64,000 nt of DNA from JBBATK01 sp044224515 (GTDB lineage: Bacteria > Bacteroidota > Ignavibacteria > Kapaibacteriales > NICIL-2), in contig JBGAKH010000004.1 of NCBI GenBank assembly GCA_044224515.1, positions 248,001 to 312,000 on the forward strand, in the 5' to 3' direction. The position numbers were made by a program, and so were the translations under genes. The notes under the pieces were generated by a model. The model was given only the letters and a program-made list of their open reading frames with translations. It had not been told where the DNA came from and did no database searches. Each line of letters begins with the position of its first letter. The first letter of the stretch is position 1. This document shows positions 44,217 through 52,601 of the stretch, one piece after another.

Positions 44217-45335
44217 ATGAAGCGTCATCCAAAGAGAGTTGTAGTTGGTATGTCCGGAGGAGTGGATTCCTGCGTGGCTGCCGCATTGCTCATTGAACAA
44301 GGCTATGAAGTAATCGGCATTACGATAAAAACATATCGTTACGAGGATGTCGGTGGAAACGTCGGCAATGATTCATCTTGTTGCTCATTAGACGGAATCA
44401 ACGACGCACGTCGCGTGGCAATGAAGCTTGGATGTGCGCACTACGTCGTTGATTTCAGCGATCGCTTTCGCGAAGAAGTCATCGACTACTTCGTACAGGA
44501 TTACATGGAGGGTCGCACACCAAATCCCTGTGTGCAATGCAACAGACATATTAAATGGGATGAAATGCTTCGGAAGGCAGATGCTTTAGGTGCTGAGTGG
44601 ATTGCCACCGGTCATTACGCACGAATCAGACATGACGAGCGCAGCGGCCGCTACATCCTATCACGCGGGAACGACAACAAAAAAGACCAGTCCTACGCAC
44701 TATGGGGCTTGACTCAAGAATCACTGTCACGAACCCTATTCCCGCTTGCTGACTACACAAAGGAGCAGTCACGTGCTGTTGCCGAACGCATCGGACTCGA
44801 TATCGCAAAAAAGAAGGAATCGTACGAGATTTGCTTTATTCCGGATAACGACTACAATCGTTTTCTCAAAGACAAGCTCCCGGGTTTAGAGACGGAAATG
44901 CAAGGAGGAGATATTCTTCTCGACGGACAGATCGTTGGCAAACACAATGGATTTCCATTCTATACCGTGGGACAACGTCGTGGCCTGGGCTTGGCACACC
45001 CTGAACCACTTTTTGTACTCGACGTACTGCCCGGCAGCAACAGTCTCGTAGTCGGCACGGAAGAGAAGCTGTTGCATCGTAGCCTGAGTGCTCGCTCTGT
45101 GAATCTGATAAAGTACGCCGAACTTGACGCAGAGAGAGAATTTCTCGTAAAGATCCGCTACAAAGACGAAGGTGCGCCGGGATGGTGTCGCGTTGATAGC
45201 GATGGTCGCCTTCACATTCGATTCGAGGAAGCGCGAAGAGCAATAACACCTGGTCAGTCCGTTGTACTCTACGAAGGAAACGATGTTATCGGCGGTGGCA
45301 TCATTGAAGATCGTGCACATCCAATCGCATCCTAG
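44217..45335 (+). CDS. mnmA: tRNA-specific 2-thiouridylase MnmA
   Basis: 372 aa from the ATG at 44217, chosen for its GGAAAGAG Shine-Dalgarno region; the open frame extends upstream but overlaps folC. It thiolates U34 of tRNA-Lys, Glu and Gln. It has the PP-loop GMSGGVDS (11-18), the first catalytic cysteine in NPCVQCN (Cys105, Cys108) and the second in SYEICFIPD (near 205), plus GQRRGLG and the C-terminal beta domain with FEEARRAITPGQSVVLY. Confidence 0.96.
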   Translation: MKRHPKRVVVGMSGGVDSCVAAALLIEQGYEVIGITIKTYRYEDVGGNVGNDSSCCSLDGINDARRVAMKLGCAHYVVDFSDRFREEVIDYFVQDYMEGRTPNPCVQCNRHIKWDEMLRKADALGAEWIATGHYARIRHDERSGRYILSRGNDNKKDQSYALWGLTQESLSRTLFPLADYTKEQSRAVAERIGLDIAKKKESYEICFIPDNDYNRFLKDKLPGLETEMQGGDILLDGQIVGKHNGFPFYTVGQRRGLGLAHPEPLFVLDVLPGSNSLVVGTEEKLLHRSLSARSVNLIKYAELDAEREFLVKIRYKDEGAPGWCRVDSDGRLHIRFEEARRAITPGQSVVLYEGNDVIGGGIIEDRAHPIAS

Positions 45336-45384
45336 ATCAACGGCATCGTTAGTACGCGGAAATTCAGCTTGAAATGCAGCATGT

Positions 45385-46596
45385 TCAGGACGCCGCAGGA
45401 TGTGCCGGAGACTTCGCGTACTCTTTGTAGATGATTTCTATTTGATCGCGCCACTCGTAATGCTCTGACACAAACTCAGCAGCTTTTTTCTGCAGCATCT
45501 CCCGCTTGTTGTGGTTTCTCAGGAGCTCTTCGATACATCGGCGTTGCTCTTCAGCGGAATCGCATCGAAACAGTCCATGCTCTTCCGATGCTTGGATTCC
45601 TTCGGCACCGATGGCGGTGGAGACAACGACGAGTCCCGCGGCCATTGCTTCAATAATCTTGATACGAACTCCCGACCCAACAAAAAGTGGAGCGACAAAA
45701 ATGACACCGGCATTGTAGACCGGAGGCATAGACTCTACGTAGCCCGGACACTCCACCTTTAAACCGGCATAGGACGAGAACAATTCAGGTGCCCTTGCTC
45801 CCGGAACCACCAATCGAGTGGCGGGCAGTGCTGTGTGTAGCGGCGTGTAGACTTGATCTAAAAACCACCGTGCTCCATCGACATTGTGTTTCCAAGCCCA
45901 TGCGGATGCCATGACGATCGTATTCGGGTCTCGAAGCACACTGCCCTTAGCTTTCCATTCCACGCTGTTGACCCCTGCCCGAACACAGACCAAATGGGCA
46001 TTCGGAGCTAACTCTTGCGCGGCAACGAGATCATTCTCACTTATCGGAAATGCTACGGTAGCATTTGAAATATACCCTGCCTCGTCGCGACGGAGTTTCT
46101 TGGCTTGGGTTCGAATGTAGATCCACTGTGCCTTCCACCACGGAAGTGTGTCTGCATAGCGTTGCCATATTTTCCACTCCACATTATGAAGACGTAAGCC
46201 GAGCGGCTTGTTCCAATGTTTGGCAAGAGCGAAGCCAAGTGGAGCCATAGCAGTGTGATCGGCATGAATCCAATCGAATTCAGCCGCACTAAAGAGCCCC
46301 AACACAGTTTGTAGTATAGACTCCGAATGATGCTTACTCAAATACAGAGCTTCCGAGTTAAAGAGCGATTTGAGAATTCTTGTCGCAGTATTGCGTGTGT
46401 TATGCTGCAAGGCGACATAACGAATGGTGATTCCATCGAACTGTCGTACTTCATCAACAAATGGTTCATCATGAAAGCTAAGCAATGTAATGTCGGCACC
46501 TTGAGCGGCCAGGTGACGTGTTACGTTGTACATACTGATGCGACCGCCGTCATCAGGTGGAAAGGGTGTTCGCGGACAAAGCTGTAGGATTTTCAT
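45385..46596 (-). CDS. Glycosyltransferase family 4 protein
   Basis: 403 aa from the ATG at 46596 (MKILQLCPRTPFPPDDGG). GT-B fold: an N-terminal acceptor domain with the glycine-rich loop PDDGGRISMYN, and a C-terminal GT4-type donor site with VGSGVRIKIIEAMAAGLVVVSTAIGAEGI (the Glu of EAMAAG) near 280-320. It likely adds a sugar in cell-surface glycan synthesis; donor and acceptor are unknown. It stands alone between mnmA and kbl, with no polysaccharide cluster around. Confidence 0.85.
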   Translation of the reverse strand: MKILQLCPRTPFPPDDGGRISMYNVTRHLAAQGADITLLSFHDEPFVDEVRQFDGITIRYVALQHNTRNTATRILKSLFNSEALYLSKHHSESILQTVLGLFSAAEFDWIHADHTAMAPLGFALAKHWNKPLGLRLHNVEWKIWQRYADTLPWWKAQWIYIRTQAKKLRRDEAGYISNATVAFPISENDLVAAQELAPNAHLVCVRAGVNSVEWKAKGSVLRDPNTIVMASAWAWKHNVDGARWFLDQVYTPLHTALPATRLVVPGARAPELFSSYAGLKVECPGYVESMPPVYNAGVIFVAPLFVGSGVRIKIIEAMAAGLVVVSTAIGAEGIQASEEHGLFRCDSAEEQRRCIEELLRNHNKREMLQKKAAEFVSEHYEWRDQIEIIYKEYAKSPAHPAAS

Positions 46597-46652
46597 GAGC
46601 CATTGTGGAATTCCACGCAAAATAGCTCCTCTGTGTGGTTATTTTCGTCTTC

Positions 46653-46676
46653 AGCGCTGCGCGTAGCGCAGCGCAT
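46653..46676 (+). promoter_or_regulatory. Hairpin in the kbl leader
   Basis: GCGCTGCGC-GTA-GCGCAGCGC, a perfect 9-bp inverted repeat at 46654-46674, 29 bp before the kbl ATG. Upstream, TATTTTCG (46640-46647) nearly fits the -7 consensus. The hairpin would be in the mRNA leader and could affect translation or stability. Confidence 0.4.
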
Positions 46677-46703
46677 GATAAAAATCACTAAACGAAACGC
46701 CTT

Positions 46704-47906
46704 ATGTACGGTTCATTCCAACAACAGCTCCAAACCGAACTTGACAGCATTCGTGCTGCCGGACTTTACAAAGAAGAACGCATCATCACTTCTGCTCAAG
46801 CGGCAGAGATCCATGTTGCCGGTCGCAACGAATCAGTGCTCAACTTCTGCGCGAACAATTACTTGGGATTGTCATCACATCCCGATGTTATTGAGAGTGC
46901 CAAGCGAGCGCTGGATAGCCACGGTTTTGGCATGAGTAGTGTGCGCTTTATCTGCGGCACGCAGGACATCCACAAAACCCTCGAACAAAAGATCGCAGAG
47001 TTTTGTCACACCGATGACACCATTTTGTATGCAGCCTGTTTCGACGCAAACGGAGGTGTCTTCGAACCTTTGTTAAGCGAGTTGGATGCAATCGTTAGTG
47101 ATGAGTTGAATCACGCCTCCATTATCGATGGTGTGCGCCTTTGCAAAGCAAAGCGTTATCGTTATAAGTCCGCCAACATGGAGGAGCTCGAGCAACAGCT
47201 TAAGCTTGCTCGCGCCGAGGGAGCCAAAACTATCATGATTGCAACAGACGCCGTTTTTTCGATGGACGGCACCATTGCTCCCTTAGATAAGATTTGTGAT
47301 TTGGCTGATGCATATGAGGCTCTGGTGATGGTTGACGAATGCCACTCAATGGGCTTCATGGGAACTCATGGTCGTGGTGTAACCGAGCTATGCGGTGTTA
47401 GCGGTCGAGTGGATATCATCACAGGTACATTGGGCAAAGCACTTGGCGGTGGTATTGGAGGCTTCACTACCGGACGCAAAGAGATTATCGAAATGCTTCG
47501 TCAACGTTCACGTCCCTACTTGTTTAGTAACTCGCTCCCGCCAAGCGTTGTGGGCGCGAGCATTACCATTTTTGATCTCTTAAGTTCAACAACTGCCCTG
47601 CGCGACACGCTTGAAGAGAACACACGCTATTTCCGTGAACAAATGTCCGGACTTGGCTTCGACATAAAACCGGGAACCCATCCCATCACTCCAATCATGC
47701 TGTACGATGCTAAACTCGCGCAGGATTTCGCGCGTGAACTTCTGGCTGAGGGTATTTACGTCATTGGTTTCTTCTATCCGGTTGTAGCGAAGGGTCTCGC
47801 GCGCATTCGCGTCCAGATTTCCGCAGCACACAGTCGCGAACATCTTGATCGCGCTGTTACAGCATTTGCGAAAGTTGGACGTCAGCTTGGAGTTATCAAG
47901 AACTAA
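46704..47906 (+). CDS. kbl: Glycine C-acetyltransferase (2-amino-3-ketobutyrate CoA ligase)
   Basis: 400-aa PLP enzyme of the alpha-oxoamine synthase family that interconverts 2-amino-3-oxobutyrate + CoA and glycine + acetyl-CoA in threonine catabolism. Motifs: NFCANNYLGLSSHP near 46, DELNHASIIDGVRL near 133, MVDECHSMGFMG near 212, and the PLP lysine in TGTLGKALGG (Lys245). Threonine dehydrogenase, the usual partner, is not in this window. The related KBL/AONS families are similar; the overall sequence favours Kbl. Confidence 0.9.
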   Translation: MYGSFQQQLQTELDSIRAAGLYKEERIITSAQAAEIHVAGRNESVLNFCANNYLGLSSHPDVIESAKRALDSHGFGMSSVRFICGTQDIHKTLEQKIAEFCHTDDTILYAACFDANGGVFEPLLSELDAIVSDELNHASIIDGVRLCKAKRYRYKSANMEELEQQLKLARAEGAKTIMIATDAVFSMDGTIAPLDKICDLADAYEALVMVDECHSMGFMGTHGRGVTELCGVSGRVDIITGTLGKALGGGIGGFTTGRKEIIEMLRQRSRPYLFSNSLPPSVVGASITIFDLLSSTTALRDTLEENTRYFREQMSGLGFDIKPGTHPITPIMLYDAKLAQDFARELLAEGIYVIGFFYPVVAKGLARIRVQISAAHSREHLDRAVTAFAKVGRQLGVIKN

Positions 47907-47983
47907 GTGTGAGCCAATCATTCGAGTTAATCAACCTGATTCCGTAGGTTATTGGGCGACAGAGTATCGCCGAGGGTTCTTTT

Positions 47984-48565
47984 ATGACGCAGCCCGGTTC
48001 TGATATACGACAACTTCTTCATGCAGAGGACGAGCAACTTCGCAAACTGCACGAGATTGTAAACAAGACGATTGCGGAAGAAGGCCTCATCGTGCGCAAT
48101 CTCCTCAATCCCCCGGCAGACACGTTGACGCGTGGACAGCGCATATCCGATAAGGTTGCGCGCTTCGGCGGCAGTTGGGCATTCATCATTGCTTTTGGCT
48201 GTGTGCTGGCATTATGGATTCTGGTAAACGTGTGGTTCTTGGGTGAACGAGCCTTCGATCCCTATCCCTTTATCCTCATGAATTTGATTCTCTCGTGTAT
48301 TGCTGCACTGCAAGCACCGGTCATCATGATGAGCCAGAACCGTCAGGAAGAAAAGGATCGTCAACGCGCCGAGAACGACTACATGGTGAATCTCAAGGCT
48401 GAACTCCAGATTCGCTCGCTCCAACAGAAAGTTGATTTGATGTTCGAGGAGCAGTTGAAGTCGCTCATCGATTCGCAAGCAGAGCAACTAGACTTGTTGG
48501 AGCAGTTGCACAAGCGCATCGAAGTGCTTTCCGGAACCAGTGGACAGGAGAAGGCACGTGACTAG
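47984..48565 (+). CDS. DUF1003 membrane protein
   Basis: 193 aa. N-terminal soluble part, then two transmembrane helices (about 63-84, WAFIIAFGCVLALWILVNVW, and about 93-116, PFILMNLILSCIAALQAPVIMM), followed by the family signature SQNRQEEKDRQRAENDY and a C-terminal coiled coil to about 185. The DUF1003 family is of unknown function, sometimes described as cyclic-nucleotide- or stress-linked. Between kbl and the beta-helix protein on the same strand. Confidence 0.88.
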   Translation: MTQPGSDIRQLLHAEDEQLRKLHEIVNKTIAEEGLIVRNLLNPPADTLTRGQRISDKVARFGGSWAFIIAFGCVLALWILVNVWFLGERAFDPYPFILMNLILSCIAALQAPVIMMSQNRQEEKDRQRAENDYMVNLKAELQIRSLQQKVDLMFEEQLKSLIDSQAEQLDLLEQLHKRIEVLSGTSGQEKARD

Positions 48566-48628
48566 GTGCTGCAATTTTCTTCGTGTAGGTTGTTACGATT
48601 GTGTGATGAAATTCTACCATACTGCTTC

Positions 48629-50023
48629 ATGAACAGAATTCATGTCACCCTCGTTTGTTTGTGGTTGATTCTCCTCGGTGGCTCAGCCACGGCAAAAGAA
48701 TGGCAAGTAGGACCCACGCGAGAGTATCATGTGCCAAGTGAAGTTTCCACACTCGTACATGATGGAGACACCGTCAGCATCGATGCGGGTGTTTACGCTC
48801 GCGACGTGTGTTCGTGGTCTGCCTCGGGGCTGCTCTTGCGCGCTGTAGGAGGTAGGGCCGATCTTCAAAGTGAAGGTTTGGTCTATGGAGGCAAAGCGAT
48901 TTGGGTCATTCGCGGTGATGCCAATCAGATCGAACACATCGCTTTTTTTGACGCCCGGTGCGTAGATAAAAATGGCGCGGGCATTCGCTTGGAAGGACAC
49001 CATGCAGTAATCCGTCATTGTCTATTCAGACACAATGAGAACGGCATTCTAAGTTCGAAAACTCAGCCCTCGACGGTGGTAATTGAGTACTGTGAATTTG
49101 ACGGGAACGGTGCCGGTGATGGCTACTCTCACAACCTTTACATTGGTGGCATAGATAGTCTCATCTTCCGCTTTAATTACAGCCACCATGCCAAGGTGGG
49201 ACATGAGCTGAAGAGCCGCGCCTCAACGAATATCATTAGTTACAATCGAATCTCCAATGAGCAGCTTGGAACAGCAAGTCGCTGCATTGACCTACCAAAC
49301 GGCGGTCTCGCGATCATCAACGGGAATGTGATTCAGCAGGGTCCCCTCACAGAAAACTCCAATGTCGCCGAGTTTGGTTTGGAGGGTTTGACGAACCCAT
49401 CACCACACAAGCTTTTTCTCGCACACAATACCTTTGTAAACAATCGCGAACAAGGTGCCACTTTTTGGCAGGTCGCCGAGGGCTGCGATCTAGTTCAAGC
49501 GGAAAACAATGTCGTTGTCGGTGTAGGAAATTGGCTTGGAAGTGTAATTAAAGCAAAGCTTGTTCTCGACCGCTCTACGCTGCGATTGGGATCGAATCTT
49601 GACTCTGAATTCAACAACATATCTGCTTACGACTATCGGCTCAAAGCACACTCATCTGCTCGAAACGCCGGTCAGCAGAGCGCGACGCCGGAGTGTCAAG
49701 TCAGTATGGTCTACGAGCACCCGTGTGCTGCCTCAACGAGATGCATCGAGGGAGCCCCCGATGCCGGTGCATACGAATTCTGTGCCCTTAGTTCTGTAGC
49801 CGGTGAAGCTATGGAAGACTCCTCCTCGGACCATTTCCCGAATCCTGTACAGGAACAGCTATACTTCAAGACTGTTCAAAGCCACATCGAACTATTCGAC
49901 ATGCGTGGATGTCCGGTTGCGTATGCACACAACACAATTAGCATATACCTGGGCCACATTGCAAACGGCGTGTATACTCTTAATGCCGACGGACAATGCC
50001 ACCGGATTTTGATCGTGCACTAA
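48629..50023 (+). CDS. Secreted right-handed beta-helix protein with T9SS sorting domain
   Basis: 464 aa from the ATG at 48629 (MNRIHVTLV). Sec signal peptide to about residue 22. The body (about 60-330) is a parallel beta-helix of the pectate lyase/NosD-like type: repeated short turns such as NQIEHIAFFD, HHAVIRHCLFRHNENGI, STVVIEYCEFDGNG, and HNLYIGG. The C-terminal ~75 residues (DHFPNPVQEQLYFKT ... IELFDMRG ... GHIANGVYTLN) form a T9SS type A sorting signal. It may bind or cleave a polysaccharide; catalytic residues are not obvious. Cell-surface or secreted. Confidence 0.8.
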   Translation: MNRIHVTLVCLWLILLGGSATAKEWQVGPTREYHVPSEVSTLVHDGDTVSIDAGVYARDVCSWSASGLLLRAVGGRADLQSEGLVYGGKAIWVIRGDANQIEHIAFFDARCVDKNGAGIRLEGHHAVIRHCLFRHNENGILSSKTQPSTVVIEYCEFDGNGAGDGYSHNLYIGGIDSLIFRFNYSHHAKVGHELKSRASTNIISYNRISNEQLGTASRCIDLPNGGLAIINGNVIQQGPLTENSNVAEFGLEGLTNPSPHKLFLAHNTFVNNREQGATFWQVAEGCDLVQAENNVVVGVGNWLGSVIKAKLVLDRSTLRLGSNLDSEFNNISAYDYRLKAHSSARNAGQQSATPECQVSMVYEHPCAASTRCIEGAPDAGAYEFCALSSVAGEAMEDSSSDHFPNPVQEQLYFKTVQSHIELFDMRGCPVAYAHNTISIYLGHIANGVYTLNADGQCHRILIVH

Positions 50024-50057
50024 GGCGCAACGACGCGTTCTACGCCCGTACAAAATA

Positions 50058-50558
50058 TTATCGTCTTTCGGGACGAGGTCCGGCCGGACGTTGTAGACTG
50101 TCAGCAGGATATTTTCTGCGTAATGAATCAATGCAGTTCAACACCCAGTTGTGCATCAATGCCTTTTGCACAGCTCCCAGGCTAGCATCTCTGTGGATGA
50201 TGAGATATGGTGGCAACGGCATGTCATCGTGTATGAGTTGTGTGTCAATCTCTTGAAGCTTTCTCAACTGTCGAAACGCTCGATAACTCGCAAACTCTGA
50301 AAAGTTCAATTCTCTCTTACCCTCCTCAACGTGATCGTTGAGCCACCATGCTATAGGTTGAATTGAGTTATACCAAGGATAGACGGTTGCATTGGAGTGA
50401 CAATCATAGCAAGAACGTTTGAGGATGTCAGCAACAGAATCCGGCACCGGAAGAACGTTTAAAATATGATGAGTGTTGTCGTTCGATTCATTACGTGGGG
50501 AGTGAACAAACTGTATAGCAACAACTAACAATGCAATAACGACGATAACGATGCGCAT
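50058..50558 (-). CDS. Haem-binding (cytochrome c-like) membrane-anchored protein
   Basis: 166 aa from the ATG at 50558. An N-terminal membrane anchor (about 3-18) is followed by a periplasmic domain with a single c-type haem site, Cys50-Tyr-Asp-Cys53-His54 (RSCYDCHSNATVYPWYNSIQP). This matches the haem-binding domain family (Haem_bd) often found in Bacteroidota, with WWLNDHVEEGKRELNFSEF and a second helical half. Probably takes part in periplasmic electron transfer. Upstream it is divergent from the GltD-KorAB operon. Confidence 0.82.
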   Translation of the reverse strand: MRIVIVVIALLVVAIQFVHSPRNESNDNTHHILNVLPVPDSVADILKRSCYDCHSNATVYPWYNSIQPIAWWLNDHVEEGKRELNFSEFASYRAFRQLRKLQEIDTQLIHDDMPLPPYLIIHRDASLGAVQKALMHNWVLNCIDSLRRKYPADSLQRPAGPRPERR

Positions 50559-50751
50559 GACGCGAAATTGAAACACTTTCACAGCGATCCCTTTTTCTTC
50601 ATAGTGGTGAGAAACAATTGAGCGTAGTCGCCTGTAAATCAGGGAGATAAAACAGAAATGCACCGAACTACCGAGTGCTCAGCGCATGTAGTGATGCGCC
50701 TTTCAGACACTTTGCTCCGATACCAATCCCCCTGTTCAACCGACTTTGTTC

Positions 50752-50759
50752 TATTTTTG
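50752..50759 (+). promoter_or_regulatory. Candidate -7 box for the GltD-KorAB operon
   Basis: TATTTTTG (TAnnTTTG), 48 bp upstream of the GTG start at 50808. No TTG at the -33 spacing. Confidence 0.4.
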
Positions 50760-50807
50760 CACAGCAACATAGAAAGTTCGTTGGATTTCACCTAATCTTA
50801 GAGCATT

Positions 50808-52601
50808 GTGAAGGCTACAGACATCTCGAACCCCGAGTATTTTCATAAAGTTGTGGACTGTCAGCATGCCTGCCCTGCACACACTCCGGTCCCGGAGTAT
50901 ATTCGTCTTGTCGCAGCGGAACGTTACGATGAAGCGTACATGATCAACTGGGAGTCGAATGTTTTTCCGGGAATTCTCGGACGTACATGCGACCGTCCTT
51001 GTGAGCCGGCATGCAGACGAGGACGTGTTGAAGAGGAGCCCGTTGCAATCTGTCGCTTGAAGCGCGTTGCTGCTGACAACAAAGGTGACATGAGCACACA
51101 CATCCCTAGTGGCCCCTTCCCTTCCAACTCAAAAAAAATAGCGCTCGTTGGAGCCGGACCTGCTTCACTGACTGTTGCACGCGATCTTGCACCCCTTGGA
51201 TACGAGCTTCATGTCTTCGACGAGATGGAACTGGGTGGTGGCATGATGCGAAGTCAAATTCCGGCATTTCGTCTACCCGAGTCCGTGCTCAACGAAGAAG
51301 TTGGATACGTACTCAACATGGGCATCCATACGCATTTCAAGCACTACGTGTCAAGCCTGCAAGCATTGCTGAACGAAGAGTATGACGCTGTGTTTGTTGG
51401 CACCGGTGCTCCCAAAGGAAGAGATCTTTCAATACCCGGTCGAATAGAGGCAGCTTCACATATCCATATCGGCATCGACTGGCTGGCATCTGTTGCCTTC
51501 GAGCACACAGCGAGCATCGGAAAAAACGTCATCGTGCTTGGTGGCGGTAACACCGCTATGGATTGTTGTCGCACAAGTCGACGACTTGGCGGAACGAACG
51601 TCAAAGTCATTGTGCGTAGTCCTTTTAACGAAATGAAAGCCTCCCCTTGGGAGATTAGTGATGCACAGCGTGAAGACATCCCTATCATCGACAACCATGT
51701 TCCGATTTCCTTCGTTCACGAAAACGGCTTACTCAAAGGAATGATGTTTGAGAAAGTCCAAGCAGTGTATGATGCTCAGGGTAAGCGAAGCTTGGTACCG
51801 ACGGGCGAGGATCCGGTTTTTGTTGAAGCTGACGATGTGCTGATTGCGGTTGGACAAGAAAATAGCTTCCCCTGGATAGAGCGTGGAATTGGTCTTGAGT
51901 TCGACCGATGGGACATGCCGGTATTGAACCCTAACACCTTACAATCAACATTGGCCAAAGTGTTCTTTGGAGGCGACGCTGCTTTTGGTCCTAAAAACGT
52001 GATTACAGCAGTAGCTCAAGGACATCAAGCTGCCATCAGCATCGATCTGTTTTGCCAGTCCAAAGATCTCAATGTTCGACCCGCACCACATGTCACTTTG
52101 ATCAACCAGAAGATGGGACTTCATGAGTGGATGTACGACAACGATGTAAGCTCTGACGTACGCTTTTCCGTTCCGCATTTGGATACCGCGTTGAGTCTAC
52201 GTGATCGTAAGAAAGAGGTAGAGTTGGGCTATGATCAAGCCCTTGCTTTCAAAGAGGCACAGCGGTGCTTGAATTGCGACATACAAACCGTCTTTTATCC
52301 ATCGCGTTGTATTGAGTGTGATGCCTGTATGGATATTTGTCCCACTGCATGCATCAGCTTCACGCAGAACGCTGAGGAAGAGTTGCTTCGCACCAGACTC
52401 ATTGCGCCTGCGCCAAATACCTCGCAGGACCTCTATGTGTCTGATGTCTTGAAGACAACTCGAGTGATGGTAAAAGACGAAAATGTTTGCCTACACTGCG
52501 GACTTTGCGCTGAGCGCTGCCCTACAGCAGCATGGGATATGCAGAAGTTCATCTATCAAGTCACGAAAGCCGGAAATCAATGTCGAGTTATCAGCACATG
52601 A
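50808..52601 (+). CDS. GltD-like FAD/NAD(P)H oxidoreductase with C-terminal 2x[4Fe-4S] ferredoxin
   Basis: 597 aa; start GTG at 50808. N-terminal Fe-S domain of the GltD/DPYD type (Cys18, Cys22, Cys61, Cys65, Cys69, Cys82). FAD site GAGPAS at 115-120, with ELGGGMMRSQIPAFRLP. Second nucleotide-binding Rossmann motif GGGNTAMD near 245, followed by RSPFNEMKASPWE. The extreme C-terminus (about 495-575) carries two ferredoxin motifs, CIECDACMDICP and CLHCGLCAERCP. Its stop overlaps the start of the KorA-like gene (ATGA). It probably passes electrons between NAD(P)H and ferredoxin-type centres of the partner oxidoreductase; the exact cofactor and direction are inference. Confidence 0.88.
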   Translation: MKATDISNPEYFHKVVDCQHACPAHTPVPEYIRLVAAERYDEAYMINWESNVFPGILGRTCDRPCEPACRRGRVEEEPVAICRLKRVAADNKGDMSTHIPSGPFPSNSKKIALVGAGPASLTVARDLAPLGYELHVFDEMELGGGMMRSQIPAFRLPESVLNEEVGYVLNMGIHTHFKHYVSSLQALLNEEYDAVFVGTGAPKGRDLSIPGRIEAASHIHIGIDWLASVAFEHTASIGKNVIVLGGGNTAMDCCRTSRRLGGTNVKVIVRSPFNEMKASPWEISDAQREDIPIIDNHVPISFVHENGLLKGMMFEKVQAVYDAQGKRSLVPTGEDPVFVEADDVLIAVGQENSFPWIERGIGLEFDRWDMPVLNPNTLQSTLAKVFFGGDAAFGPKNVITAVAQGHQAAISIDLFCQSKDLNVRPAPHVTLINQKMGLHEWMYDNDVSSDVRFSVPHLDTALSLRDRKKEVELGYDQALAFKEAQRCLNCDIQTVFYPSRCIECDACMDICPTACISFTQNAEEELLRTRLIAPAPNTSQDLYVSDVLKTTRVMVKDENVCLHCGLCAERCPTAAWDMQKFIYQVTKAGNQCRVIST

